The notes: generated by a model from the sequence alone, not told the origin. Numbered from the stretch's first letter, positions 7,038-15,439 are shown. The stretch is DNA of 18,012 nucleotides from an uncultured Eubacterium sp. (GCA_934512155.1 CAKSWS010000033.1:1-18012), one strand, 5' to 3'. Translations and numbers: made by a program.

Positions 7038-7442
7038 ATGCAACACGATGAAATTATTGCTTTGTTTAAAAAAATGAAGTTTCGTGCCACACCTCAGCGA
7101 ATTGCCGTTTTTGATTATGTTTCGAATCATAAAACTCACCCCGATGTGCTTGAAATTTATGATAACGTTTTAAGTCAAAATCCAAATTTTTCTAAAACAA
7201 CTGTTTATAATGCATTAAAGGCTTTAACAGATAAAGGTTTGCTTATGGTTGTTTCTATTGACGGCGAAAGAATTCGCTATGATGCAGATACAAGCGTACA
7301 CGGTCATTTTCGTTGTAAGGATTGCGGAAAAATTTATGATTTTAAAGTTGATAATGTGAACTATGAATTGCCAAGCGGTTTTATTGTTCACCAAAAAGAT
7401 GTTTATTACAGTGGGCTTTGTCCTAACTGTAGCGATAAATAA
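7038..7442 (+). CDS. perR: PerR-like peroxide-sensing Fur-family repressor
   Basis: A 134-residue Fur-family regulator. The ATG at 7038 has AAGGAG 7 bases upstream; the open frame extends further but across the promoter and operator. The N-terminal winged helix (about 10-75) contains the family segments RATPQRIAVFDYV and SKTTVYNALKALTDKGL. Structural zinc ligands are Cys93 and Cys96 (RCKDC) and Cys128 and Cys131 (CPNC). Regulatory-site residues matching B. subtilis PerR are His34, Asp82, His88, His90 and Asp101. Having Asp (IYDF) rather than Glu at the last position favours PerR over Fur. In PerR, Fe-bound His residues are oxidised by peroxide, releasing DNA. The reverse rubrerythrin 32 bases downstream and the palindrome at its own start site support this role. 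PerR rather than Fur or Zur is inferred from residues and context. Confidence 0.88.
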   Translation: MQHDEIIALFKKMKFRATPQRIAVFDYVSNHKTHPDVLEIYDNVLSQNPNFSKTTVYNALKALTDKGLLMVVSIDGERIRYDADTSVHGHFRCKDCGKIYDFKVDNVNYELPSGFIVHQKDVYYSGLCPNCSDK

Positions 7443-7474
7443 AAAATTTAAACATATAAAAAGGAGTTATTATT

Positions 7475-8008
7475 ATGTCTAAAAAGTATTATTGCCCTGT
7501 ATGCGGCTACGAAAGTGATGAACCGATTGAAATTTGCCCTATTTGTAAAGCAAAAATGGCTGTTCGTGAAGACAATCAAATGGGTTGGGCTGCAGAACAT
7601 GTTGTTGGAATTACAGACGGAGTAAGAGAAGAAATTGTTCAGGGTCTTCGTGATAATTTCAACGGCGAATGTTCAGAAGTAGGTATGTATCTTGCAATGG
7701 CAAGAGTTGCTCACAGAGAAGGCTATCCCGAAATCGGTCTTTATTGGGAAAAGGCAGCTTATGAAGAAGCTGAGCATGCTGCTAAATTTGCAGAAATGCT
7801 TGGTGAAGTTGTAACCGATTCCACAAAGAAAAACCTTGAAATGAGGGTTGCTGCTGAAAACGGTGCAACAGCAGGTAAAGTTGCTCTTGCAAAAATGGCT
7901 AAAGAAGACGGACTTGATGCTATTCACGATACTGTTCATGAAATGGCTCGTGATGAAGCTCGCCACGGCAAGGCTTTCGAAGGTCTTTTAAAGAGATATT
8001 TCGGTTAA
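7475..8008 (+). CDS. Reverse rubrerythrin (NADH peroxidase component)
   Basis: A 177-residue rubrerythrin with the rubredoxin-like FeS4 domain first: Cys7, Cys10 (CPVCGY) and Cys21, Cys24 (CPICKA). A four-helix ferritin-like diiron domain follows (about 45-175), with helices carrying [36 protein letters not shown] and [10 protein letters not shown]. This order is the reverse of classical rubrerythrin. In clostridia such proteins reduce hydrogen peroxide (and, through partner reductases, oxygen) with electrons from NADH and belong to the PerR regulon. The ATG at 7475 has AAGGAG with an 8-base gap. The gene follows perR by 32 bases with no terminator or clear promoter between, so the two are probably one transcript controlled by the 7000-7022 operator. 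All four rubredoxin Cys and the Glu/His ligand motifs appear intact. Confidence 0.93.
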   Translation: MSKKYYCPVCGYESDEPIEICPICKAKMAVREDNQMGWAAEHVVGITDGVREEIVQGLRDNFNGECSEVGMYLAMARVAHREGYPEIGLYWEKAAYEEAEHAAKFAEMLGEVVTDSTKKNLEMRVAAENGATAGKVALAKMAKEDGLDAIHDTVHEMARDEARHGKAFEGLLKRYFG

Positions 8009-8023
8009 TTTAATACTTTAATT

Positions 8024-8064
8024 AAAAAAAGAATCCTCAAGTTGATCTTGGGGATTCTTTTTGT
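8024..8064. terminator. Bidirectional terminator between rubrerythrin and the arabinofuranosidase
   Basis: Arms at 8031-8041 (GAATCCTCAAG) and 8047-8057 (CTTGGGGATTC) pair with one T-G wobble. T residues follow on the + strand, and an A7 run at 8024-8030 gives a T-run for the minus-strand gene ending at 8067. Confidence 0.88.
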
Positions 8065-8066
8065 TT

Positions 8067-10469
8067 TTATTTGTTTTTATTTTTCTTTTTCTTTTTAATT
8101 ATAACAGTAATTGTAATTGCGGCTATAACTATAATTATTAACGCTGCGGCAGTTGCAGGAATTGCAACTTTAATAGCGGGAGGTAAATATTTACCTTCGA
8201 TTTCCGGGAATTTATCTTTAATTGTAAATAAATTTTCACCGTTGTTACTGCCATATGTAATTCTTATAACGTTTACACTGTATTTTTTTGCATTAAGCGT
8301 AACAGTGCTTCCGTTAACCGCTAAATCTTCTTCAGTAGGTGCAACATAATAAGGTTTATTCATTTCGTTGCAGGCTGATTTGTATTCACCGCTTATTGTT
8401 TGAACAGAAGCGGCATTAATGTTTTCAAATCCATCAATATTAATATTAACGCTTGCATTTTCTTTGTCTGAATTAACAAGTTTTATGTAAATGGTTTGAT
8501 TTTGTGTATCCACAGTTACTGATTGTGCAAGTTGTGAAACCGGAACATCACTGTCAAAATCGGCATTAATGTATTCGTTTCCTACATTGTTTGCATAAAG
8601 CGCCTGCACAAAGTAACTTGGCGTAAGCACTGTGCTTTGTGAATCAAACCAAATTTCGTTAACTGCCCAGTTTTGGGAATTAATCTTTGCAAATGTGGGG
8701 GCATATGCGCTCATTGCCACAATATCGCCGTTTCGCTCAAATCCCGTCATATATGCGGCTTCTTCTAACGCTTCTGCTATGTTGCTTTTTGTTTGAATTG
8801 TGCCTATTCCGTTAGCTGTTGCGGCATATTCGCCAACAAACACCTTTGCACTGTTTCTGTCATAACCGTCATATCTGTTGCTAATCTCATACATATAATC
8901 ACGGCTTGTATAATAATGTTCGTCAACAAAGCAATCGGTGTATTTATCGTTAACCGTTTTCCATGCATATTCAAAATCTTTTCCGTCAAGCCAGGTCCCG
9001 GATGTTGTTATAATTTGAATATCCGGATATGCGGTTTTTACTTCTTTGTAAAGAGCGTCGAAATTGCGCCAATACACTTCGCCCCAGTTTTCATTGCCCA
9101 GTTCAATATATTTTAAATCGTATGGCTCCGGATGACCGTATGCTGCACGTAAAGCTCCCCAATATGTTGAATTTGCGTCGCCGTTTGCAAATTCAATTAA
9201 ATCAAGAATATCTTGTACATAGTTATTCCATTGGTGTGTTCCGGGAGTTAATGCAACGGTTTCAAGGTAACTGTTCCAATCTTCCTCGTTTTTGTAATTT
9301 AATGCATTTACTTCATTGATTCTGTTTTCAACATCTTTTTCTTCAATGTTTCTTTCTGTTAAAAGATAATTTTTAAATTCATCATCCGTCATAGAAAGTT
9401 TTTTCAGAGCGTCAACATTTAAGTCAAAACCGTTTCTGCCTTGACATGTTAAGCCAACGTTAAGGCAGGGAACAGGCTGGGCGTTTAAATCATCGCATAG
9501 GTTAAAATATTCGCCGTATCCCATAAAGTTGGTGTTTATGTAGTAATCGCCTGCATCATCGTTTCGCCATACGTTGTATGTTTGTTTTCTTTCTTCTACA
9601 GGACCTATTGTATTTTTCCAATTAAACAGGTTGTCAAGGGAATCACCCTCGCAAAAGCATCCGCCCGGGAATCTTATAAACGCCGGATTTTGATTTTTTA
9701 ATGCTTCAACCAAATCGGTACGAAGTGTTGTGTATTGCCATTTGTTTTCGCCGTAACCGTAAGAGTTTTGGGGAATAAGCTGTGCAAAATCAAATTGAAG
9801 GGAACCGGTGCCGTTAAATTCAACGGCAAAGCCGCCGTCTTCTGTTTTTGCGGATTCAAGTTCGCAGGTAACTTTTCTCCAGTCTGCATTACAGTTTGAA
9901 ATATCAATTTCATAAACTTTGTTGGCATTTGATTTTGAATCAAGATAAACTCTTACAGTGCCGTTAAAATCAATATTTTTAATGTAGCATGAAAAATCAT
10001 ATTTTTCCCCTTCTTTAAATCCCATGTCAGCTTGTGATTGTGATTTTTTATCGGGAGTCCAAGTTTTGTATTTCCAATTTTCAACGCAGCCCGAATTTTT
10101 AATTGTGCCTTTTCCGGAAACAGTAAGCAGTTCGTAATTTGGATTGTTAATGTTCATTGAATTTTCTGTTTTAATTTCGTGCTTTATGTTGTCAAATGTC
10201 CAATAAGATTCGTTGAAAACAGTGTTTTGATCGTCGCTGTCATTATATTCAAAACTGTTGTTGTAAATTAAATTTGAAACAAGACCGCCGTCGCAAGCTT
10301 TTGAAATATCTTCTATAAACGCACCGTAAAGAGTGGGCGAAACAGAATGAGAAATATTGCTTTTTGAAATGTTTAAATTAACATTGTTTTCTGCGGTAAC
10401 ACTCATGGGTATAATGGTACTGCCGGCCATTATTAAAGCCGCCAATGCCGCCGATAATACTTTTTTCAT
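8067..10469 (-). CDS. Secreted, C-terminally anchored GH51-type alpha-L-arabinofuranosidase
   Basis: An 800-residue exported glycosidase, expected to release terminal arabinofuranosyl units from arabinan or arabinoxylan. A signal peptide covers residues 1-26 (MKKVLS..., VTA end). The GH51 fold begins with SPTLYGAFIEDI. An inserted carbohydrate-binding-like sandwich spans about 85-235. The barrel resumes with IRFPGGCFCEG (265-274); the acid/base is predicted as Glu460 (ELGNENWG) and the nucleophile as Glu547 (VFVGEYAAT). A long insert of about 100 residues separates RFPGG and GNE. A C-terminal beta domain (about 640-740) follows, then one membrane helix (about 765-791) and a Lys/Asn tail, with no LPxTG. 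So the enzyme likely faces outward, tethered to the membrane. The ATG at 10469 has AAAGGGAG upstream. Single gene with its own promoter. Exact linkage is not decidable. Confidence 0.87.
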   Translation of the reverse strand: MKKVLSAALAALIMAGSTIIPMSVTAENNVNLNISKSNISHSVSPTLYGAFIEDISKACDGGLVSNLIYNNSFEYNDSDDQNTVFNESYWTFDNIKHEIKTENSMNINNPNYELLTVSGKGTIKNSGCVENWKYKTWTPDKKSQSQADMGFKEGEKYDFSCYIKNIDFNGTVRVYLDSKSNANKVYEIDISNCNADWRKVTCELESAKTEDGGFAVEFNGTGSLQFDFAQLIPQNSYGYGENKWQYTTLRTDLVEALKNQNPAFIRFPGGCFCEGDSLDNLFNWKNTIGPVEERKQTYNVWRNDDAGDYYINTNFMGYGEYFNLCDDLNAQPVPCLNVGLTCQGRNGFDLNVDALKKLSMTDDEFKNYLLTERNIEEKDVENRINEVNALNYKNEEDWNSYLETVALTPGTHQWNNYVQDILDLIEFANGDANSTYWGALRAAYGHPEPYDLKYIELGNENWGEVYWRNFDALYKEVKTAYPDIQIITTSGTWLDGKDFEYAWKTVNDKYTDCFVDEHYYTSRDYMYEISNRYDGYDRNSAKVFVGEYAATANGIGTIQTKSNIAEALEEAAYMTGFERNGDIVAMSAYAPTFAKINSQNWAVNEIWFDSQSTVLTPSYFVQALYANNVGNEYINADFDSDVPVSQLAQSVTVDTQNQTIYIKLVNSDKENASVNINIDGFENINAASVQTISGEYKSACNEMNKPYYVAPTEEDLAVNGSTVTLNAKKYSVNVIRITYGSNNGENLFTIKDKFPEIEGKYLPPAIKVAIPATAAALIIIVIAAITITVIIKKKKKNKNK

Positions 10470-10498
10470 AAATTTCTCCCTTTTTATTTTATGGACTT

Positions 10499-10528
10499 AT
10501 TTTATCATTAAATTCTGCGTTCTGTCAA
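10499..10528 (-). promoter_or_regulatory. Sigma-A-type promoter for the arabinofuranosidase
   Basis: On the minus strand, a consensus -35 TTGACA (10523-10528) and a -10 TAAAAT (10499-10504) are separated by 18 bases, about 30 bases from the start codon. Confidence 0.65.
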
Positions 10529-10564
10529 AGTCAATCGCAAAATATAGCATAAGTAACAAATATA

Positions 10565-10593
10565 TTGAAATTTTTTATTGAATATGCAATAAT
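10565..10593 (+). promoter_or_regulatory. Possible promoter for the sugar O-acetyltransferase
   Basis: TTGAAA (10565-10570) and AATAAT (10588-10593) with 17 bases between, and a TG just before the -10 (TGC). Weaker than the other promoters here. Confidence 0.4.
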
Positions 10594-10620
10594 GAAAAAA
10601 AGTGTTTTGAGGTGGTAAAT

Positions 10621-11238
10621 GTGACGGAAAAAGAAAAAATGCTTCTTGGTAAAATTTATGACCCGAGCGATAAAGAGCTTGAACAGTTAAGGGATAACGC
10701 TCATAAATATTCAAAAATGTATAATGATACTTTTGAAAGCCAGCAAAAGGAAAGAGAAGAAATTTTAAATAAGCTTTTGCCAAACAGAGCTGATGGGGCA
10801 TGTATATTAGGTCCTGTTTATTTTGATTACGGTGTTTTTACAACTATCGGTAAAAACTTTTTTGCGAATTTTAATTTTACGGTTCTTGATGTCTGTCCGG
10901 TTAAGATAGGCGACAATGCATTTTTCGGTCCAAATGTTACGCTTGTTACGGCAGTGCATCCGTTTAGGTATCAAGACAGAAATATTAGATTCAGAGAAAA
11001 CGGTGAGCCTTATGACTTTGAATATGCAAAGCCTATTACAATAGGTAATAACTGTTGGCTTGCAAGTAATGTTACCGTTTGTGGCGGCGTTACAATAGGC
11101 GATGGATGTGTTATAGGCGCCGGCAGTGTTGTTACAAGAGATATTCCGGCAAACAGTTTGGCAGCAGGTAATCCTTGCAGGGTTATAAGGGAAATAACGG
11201 AAAAGGATTCCTTGGAAAATCATAAAGAATTATTTTAA
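10621..11238 (+). CDS. Maltose-type sugar O-acetyltransferase (left-handed beta-helix)
   Basis: A 205-residue acetyl-CoA-dependent sugar O-acetyltransferase of the Maa/NodL/LacA type. The start is taken as GTG at 10621, with GAGGTGG 5 bases upstream, giving MTEKEKMLLGKIYDPSD, the usual N-terminus of the family; an in-frame GTG at 10612 falls within that ribosome site. The N-terminal helical segment (about 1-55) is followed by hexapeptide repeats (about 60-190). Examples are VKIGDNAFFGPNVTLV and ITIGNNCWLASNVTVCGGVTIGDGCVIGAGSVV. The catalytic His is predicted at 113 (TAVHPF). The C-terminal AAGNPCRVIREI is typical. These cytosolic enzymes acetylate the 6-OH of glucose, maltose or galactosides, often seen as detoxification of excess sugar. 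Monocistronic, divergent from the arabinofuranosidase; a functional link is only suggestive. The acceptor is not determinable from sequence. Confidence 0.9.
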   Translation: MTEKEKMLLGKIYDPSDKELEQLRDNAHKYSKMYNDTFESQQKEREEILNKLLPNRADGACILGPVYFDYGVFTTIGKNFFANFNFTVLDVCPVKIGDNAFFGPNVTLVTAVHPFRYQDRNIRFRENGEPYDFEYAKPITIGNNCWLASNVTVCGGVTIGDGCVIGAGSVVTRDIPANSLAAGNPCRVIREITEKDSLENHKELF

Positions 11239-11253
11239 TTTTTGTAATTATGA

Positions 11254-11290
11254 AAAAACAGTGCCTGTTTAAAAGGCACTGTTTTTCTTT
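11254..11290. terminator. Bidirectional terminator between the acetyltransferase and nanA
   Basis: A perfect 12-bp stem: AAAAACAGTGCC (11254-11265) and GGCACTGTTTTT (11275-11286) around a 9-base loop. T-runs occur on both strands (the A-rich 5' arm serves the minus strand). It lies between the convergent ends at 11238 and 11295. Confidence 0.9.
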
Positions 11291-11294
11291 ATTT

Positions 11295-12191
11295 TTATTT
11301 GTTTTCGTTCATTAATTTTTCTGCAATTTTTTTCATTGATTTTCTGCATTCGTCGGTTATAGGCAAAAAAGGTTTTCTGCATTGACCCATATCAATGCCC
11401 ATTTCCGTTAAAATTGCTTTTTCTGACTGGAACACGCCGTATTTAATCATTTCACAAATAATTTCATCTGCTTCGTTTTGAAGCTGCTTTGCTTTTTCGA
11501 TTTCTCCGCTGTTAAAGCTTTCCATAATCTTTTTGAACTTTTTGCCCATAAAGTTGTATGTGCTGCCGATTGCACCGTCTGCACCCATGCCCAAGCCTGC
11601 AAGCAATGTTTCGTCAAATCCGTTATAAACAACAATTTCACGGTTAAGGTGCTTAAACTGCTGAAGTGCAAACATATCGCTTGATGTGTGTTTAATGCCA
11701 ATAAATTTATCATTTTCAAACAGTTTATTTGCAATATCTTTTGTTAATGCAAAGCCGCCGGAATTTGGAAAATTGTAAATAATCATTGGCAATTCCGTGC
11801 TGTTAACAATATCGTTGTAATATCCTAAAATTGCGTCAAGCGTAAATCCGTAATAGTAAGGAGCAACGGCTGAAATAGCGTCATATTCCAATTTTTCCGC
11901 ATATTTTGCCATTCTGATTGCGTCTTTGGTGGATATAGTTCCTACGTGGGCAATAAGTGTTGCTCTGCCTTTGTTTGCTTCTTTTACACATTCAAAAACC
12001 TGCATTCTTTCTTCAGGTGAAAGAAGAAGTCCTTCTCCGGTGCTTCCGCCAACATAAAAACCGTCAATTCCGTTTTGAATATTGAATTCCACAAGTTTTT
12101 TTATTGATTCAAAATTAATGCTTTCATCTTCGTTAAACGGAGTTAAAAGGGCTGCAAATAATCCTTTAAATTTATTCATTGCTTTTTCCAT
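11295..12191 (-). CDS. nanA: N-acetylneuraminate lyase
   Basis: A 298-residue TIM-barrel aldolase that splits N-acetylneuraminate (sialic acid) into N-acetylmannosamine and pyruvate in the cytosol. Diagnostic residues are GGSTGE (48-53, carboxylate binding), Tyr139 in IIYNFP, and the Schiff-base Lys167 in GIKHTSSD. The HTSSD and YNGFDE segments favour sialate lyase over dihydrodipicolinate synthase (DapA). Length matches the family (about 290-305). The ATG at 12191 has AAGGAAG 6 bases upstream and overlaps the nanE end by 20 bases. An ATG at 12179, overlapping the nanE stop, is the alternative. With nanE it forms a translationally coupled two-gene operon. No nanK, nagA, nagB or sialic acid transporter is beside it, so the rest of the pathway must be encoded elsewhere. 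Confidence 0.92.
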   Translation of the reverse strand: MEKAMNKFKGLFAALLTPFNEDESINFESIKKLVEFNIQNGIDGFYVGGSTGEGLLLSPEERMQVFECVKEANKGRATLIAHVGTISTKDAIRMAKYAEKLEYDAISAVAPYYYGFTLDAILGYYNDIVNSTELPMIIYNFPNSGGFALTKDIANKLFENDKFIGIKHTSSDMFALQQFKHLNREIVVYNGFDETLLAGLGMGADGAIGSTYNFMGKKFKKIMESFNSGEIEKAKQLQNEADEIICEMIKYGVFQSEKAILTEMGIDMGQCRKPFLPITDECRKSMKKIAEKLMNENK

Positions 12192-12873
12192 TGTATTCTT
12201 CCTTATCTTCAAAAACTTTTGCAAAATGGCTTGTAATGTCCATGGGTCGAGTTACTGCACTGCCTATAACAACGGCATATGGGTGGCATTGCAAAACTTT
12301 TTCAAGCTGTGCCGTGTCCCAAATTCCGCCTTCGGCAATGATTTTTGCGTTAAGTTCTGTAACCATTCTGCTTAAAAATTCGTAATCGGGAATAGAAATT
12401 CCTTTTGTGTATTCGGTATAGCCTCTCATTGTGCTGCCGATGTAGTCAAAACCCAATTCATCTGCTTTTTTTGCTTCGTTGAAGTTTGAGCAGTCTGCCA
12501 TAATTTCAACGTTTGGTGCTTTTTTACGAATGTAATTAACCAAATCTTCAAGTTTTTGTTCGTTTGGTCGTACTCTGTCGGTTGCATCAAGGGCAATCAC
12601 TTCGCATCCTGTTTCAATAAGTGCTTTAACTTCTTTAAGCGTGGGCGTTATGTAAACATCACTGTCGGGATAAACTGCCTTAATAATTCCTATAACCGGC
12701 ACATCAACCTCTTTTTTTATTGCGTTAATGTCTTCAACGTAATTTGCACGAATGCCTTTTGCACCGCCTAAAACAGCAGCCTTTGCAAAATGGTGCATAA
12801 TATTTAAACCATAAAGCGGTTCGCCTTTTACTGCCTGGCAGGAAATAATAAGCCCTCTGTTTAAATTTGCCAT
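12172..12873 (-). CDS. nanE: N-acetylmannosamine-6-phosphate 2-epimerase
   Basis: A 233-residue (beta/alpha)8 enzyme converting ManNAc-6-phosphate to GlcNAc-6-phosphate, the step that leads sialic acid carbon into amino sugar catabolism. Family segments are LIISCQAVKGEPL (9-20), GAKGIRAN (37-44), VIGIIKAVYPDSDVYITPT, ALDATDR, IMADCSN, GSTMRGYT, and AEGGIWDT followed by VVIGSAVTRP. The catalytic Lys and Glu of the family correspond to Lys65 and Glu181. Length is normal. The ATG at 12873 has GGTGA 4 bases upstream, a modest ribosome site. It is the first gene of the nanE-nanA operon, driven by the promoter at 12896-12924, and is divergent from the beta-mannosidase. The ManNAc kinase that should act before it is not in the window. 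Confidence 0.94.
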   Translation of the reverse strand: MANLNRGLIISCQAVKGEPLYGLNIMHHFAKAAVLGGAKGIRANYVEDINAIKKEVDVPVIGIIKAVYPDSDVYITPTLKEVKALIETGCEVIALDATDRVRPNEQKLEDLVNYIRKKAPNVEIMADCSNFNEAKKADELGFDYIGSTMRGYTEYTKGISIPDYEFLSRMVTELNAKIIAEGGIWDTAQLEKVLQCHPYAVVIGSAVTRPMDITSHFAKVFEDKEEYNGKSNE

Positions 12874-12895
12874 AGTATCACCAACTTTCGCAAAA

Positions 12896-12924
12896 ATTAT
12901 ATCACTTAATATTTACATTATCAA
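12896..12924 (-). promoter_or_regulatory. nanE-nanA promoter
   Basis: On the minus strand, -35 TTGATA (12919-12924) and a consensus -10 TATAAT (12896-12901) are separated by 17 bases, giving a short leader of about 16 bases. Its -35 is only 7 bases from the -35 of the opposite beta-mannosidase promoter. Confidence 0.75.
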
Positions 12925-12931
12925 TAGTTTG

Positions 12932-12960
12932 TTGCTTTAATATTGGTTTTTTGATATAAT
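12932..12960 (+). promoter_or_regulatory. Beta-mannosidase promoter
   Basis: -35 TTGCTT (12932-12937) and a consensus -10 TATAAT (12955-12960) are separated by 17 bases. An inverted repeat CAATA (12922-12926)/TATTG (12941-12945) spans both -35 elements; it is short and may be chance. Confidence 0.75.
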
Positions 12961-12980
12961 ATTTTACGGGTGATAATTTT

Positions 12981-15431
12981 ATGTATAAAAAAACTTTAAA
13001 CGGAATATGGAAAATAACTCTTTGTTCTTCCGCAAAGCAATGTGAAGCACAGGTTCCTGTTTCCGATTATAATGCTTTGCTTAAAGCAGATATTATTGAC
13101 GACCCTTTTTATGGCGAAAATGAAGCAAAATGCCTTTATATTGCAGAAGAGGATAAAATATTTGAAAGAACATTTTTAGTTGATGAAGAGGATTTAAAGT
13201 ATAAAAACATTGTGTTAAGCTGTGATATGTTAGATACTTTGGCAGAGATTTTTATAAATGAAAAGCCGATTGCCAAAAGCCAAAATGCATATGTGCCTTT
13301 TAAAAAGAATGTTAAAGACTTTTTGGTTTTAGGCGAAAACAGTGTAAAAATATTGTTTAAATCGCCTGTTAATTACGTTAAGGAAAGGCAAAAGAAAAAT
13401 CCGTTGCCTCCAAATGCAAACGGAATTAACGGCGTTCCTTATATAAGAAAACCGGCTTGCCATTTCGGCTGGGATTGGGGAATCAACCTTCCTTTTTCCG
13501 GAATAATCAAAGATATTGATTTGCTTTTATATAATGATGCCGTGTTGGATTTTGATGTTAATCAGCATATTGATAACGGAAAAGCTACTGTTACGGTTGA
13601 TTTGGAATGCTGTGGAAACCCTGATGTCAGCGGCAAAATTATTTGCCCAAAAGGTAATGAAATTCCTTTGAATTTTAAAAATAATCACAGCAGTGTTGTT
13701 ATTGAAAATCCCGAGCTGTGGTGGACAAGAGAATTAAGCGGCAGAGAAACACAGCCTCTTTACGAAATTAAAGTTAATGATATTTCAAAAAAAATCGGTA
13801 TAAGAACTGTTGAATTAAATCGCAGTGCCGATGAATACGGTAATAATTTTCAGTTTGTGTTAAACGGTGTGCCTGTTTTTGCCAAGGGTTCAAATTTAAT
13901 TCCGTCAGACGCTATTGGAGACAGAATATGTAAGAAAAACCATGAAAAAACAGTTGAAGACGCAATTAAAGCAAACTTTAATATGATTAGAGTTTGGGGC
14001 GGCGGTTATTATGCAGATGATGATTTGTGCAGTCTTTGCGATGAAAAAGGTATTTTGATTTGGCAGGATTTTATGTTTGCCTGCCTTATGTATCCTTTTT
14101 ATGATGAAGAATTTTTAAACAGCGTTAAGGCAGAGGTAGAATCAAATGTTAAACGAATGAAAAGTCATCCAAGTCTTGCGTTGTGGTGCGGAAATAATGA
14201 AATAGAATTTATGTTTTCATATATGCCGGAAAAGTTAAAAATTGTTCAGTGGTATAAAAAATTCTTTTATGAAATTTTGCCCGGTGAAATCAGAAAAGCG
14301 GACGTTAATACGCCATATATCGAAACTTCACCTATAGGTAAAGAATTTAGAAAAAATATTACCGGAGATGCTTGCGGTGATACTCATATGTGGCACGTTT
14401 GGCACGGAAGCAAGAATTTAAAATACTACAGAAAAAGACTTACAAGATTTTGCAGTGAGTACGGCATGGAATCTTTGCCGAGTATTGACTGTATCAGGTC
14501 TTTTGCAGATGACAGTGAACTCGATTTATATTCAAAAACAATGCTGTTTCATCAAAAATGTTTAAGCGGTAACGGCAAAATGCTTTATTATTTGCTTGAA
14601 CGTTTTTATGCACCTATTAAGTTTGATGATTTGATTTATTTAACAGGCGTTGTTCAAATGGAGTGTATAAGGGATGCAACAGAGCATTTCAGGCGTCATA
14701 AAGGCAGATGCAACGGTTCTCTTTGGTGGCAGTATAATGATTGCTGGGGTGCTCCAAGTTGGTCTTCTGTAGATTACAGCGGAAAATGGAAGCCGCTTAT
14801 GTATGCTTCAAAGCAGTTTAATGCACCGTTTACCGTTTCAATTTGTGATAATAAAAACAGCGTTGATATTTTTGTTCTTAACGATTTATTGCAAAATAAA
14901 GATTATAAAATTGTTTACGGTGCGGTTGAATTTAACGGCAATGTTGTTTTTGAAAAGGAAGTTCAAGGCGTTTCTGCGGCAGGAAAATCGGCAAAGGCGG
15001 TAAGCTTTTCAACTGTAGGATTAAATAAAAAAAGAACTTCAATTTTTGCAACACTTTATTGTGATGATGAATTGATTTGTAAAAAAACAGCCGTTTTGTT
15101 ACCGGAAAGAAAATTGGCGCTTGACAAGGCAAAACTTTCCGTTTTGGTAACGGATAATAAAATTTCAATAAAATCAAATACCTTTGCACGTGGCGTTTAT
15201 ATAGATGTTTTGGGAAGTAATCAAGTGCTGTCTCAAAACGGATTTGATATTGAAGCAGGCGAAACCGTTATTGTTAATTTGGAAGAAAAGGCAGAGCCTT
15301 CAAGCGTGCGTGTTAAATGTGTAAATAATATTGAATTTGATAAATCAAAGTTCAAAAGGTTTTTAAAGCGCTTTTCATTCAGCATTAAGCCTGAAAATAT
15401 TGCAAACAGAATTTATTATTCGGTAAGTTAA
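12981..15431 (+). CDS. GH2 beta-mannosidase
   Basis: An 816-residue glycoside hydrolase family 2 exo-beta-mannosidase with no signal peptide, so probably cytosolic and acting on imported oligosaccharides. An N-terminal sugar-binding-like domain (1-180) includes the beta-mannosidase hallmark HFGWDWG (161-167). An immunoglobulin-like domain (about 185-275) comes next. The TIM barrel (about 280-620) contains FNMIRVWGGGYY, the predicted acid/base Glu407 (LWCGNNE) and nucleophile Glu493 (CSEYGMESLPS). A C-terminal beta domain covers about 620-800. Length is usual for the family. The ATG at 12981 has GGGTGA about 8 bases upstream. It is divergent from nanE with back-to-back promoters. Substrates could be Man-beta-1,4-GlcNAc from N-glycan cores, or plant manno-oligosaccharides. 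The nan context makes the first more attractive but this is inference. No clear terminator follows. Confidence 0.9.
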   Translation: MYKKTLNGIWKITLCSSAKQCEAQVPVSDYNALLKADIIDDPFYGENEAKCLYIAEEDKIFERTFLVDEEDLKYKNIVLSCDMLDTLAEIFINEKPIAKSQNAYVPFKKNVKDFLVLGENSVKILFKSPVNYVKERQKKNPLPPNANGINGVPYIRKPACHFGWDWGINLPFSGIIKDIDLLLYNDAVLDFDVNQHIDNGKATVTVDLECCGNPDVSGKIICPKGNEIPLNFKNNHSSVVIENPELWWTRELSGRETQPLYEIKVNDISKKIGIRTVELNRSADEYGNNFQFVLNGVPVFAKGSNLIPSDAIGDRICKKNHEKTVEDAIKANFNMIRVWGGGYYADDDLCSLCDEKGILIWQDFMFACLMYPFYDEEFLNSVKAEVESNVKRMKSHPSLALWCGNNEIEFMFSYMPEKLKIVQWYKKFFYEILPGEIRKADVNTPYIETSPIGKEFRKNITGDACGDTHMWHVWHGSKNLKYYRKRLTRFCSEYGMESLPSIDCIRSFADDSELDLYSKTMLFHQKCLSGNGKMLYYLLERFYAPIKFDDLIYLTGVVQMECIRDATEHFRRHKGRCNGSLWWQYNDCWGAPSWSSVDYSGKWKPLMYASKQFNAPFTVSICDNKNSVDIFVLNDLLQNKDYKIVYGAVEFNGNVVFEKEVQGVSAAGKSAKAVSFSTVGLNKKRTSIFATLYCDDELICKKTAVLLPERKLALDKAKLSVLVTDNKISIKSNTFARGVYIDVLGSNQVLSQNGFDIEAGETVIVNLEEKAEPSSVRVKCVNNIEFDKSKFKRFLKRFSFSIKPENIANRIYYSVS

Positions 15432-15439
15432 ATTTTATA

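Noticed and set aside
8793..9319. Antisense open frames on the + strand within the arabinofuranosidase gene
   Set aside because: They are reverse-frame shadows of conserved GH51 coding sequence, with no ribosome site or family resemblance.
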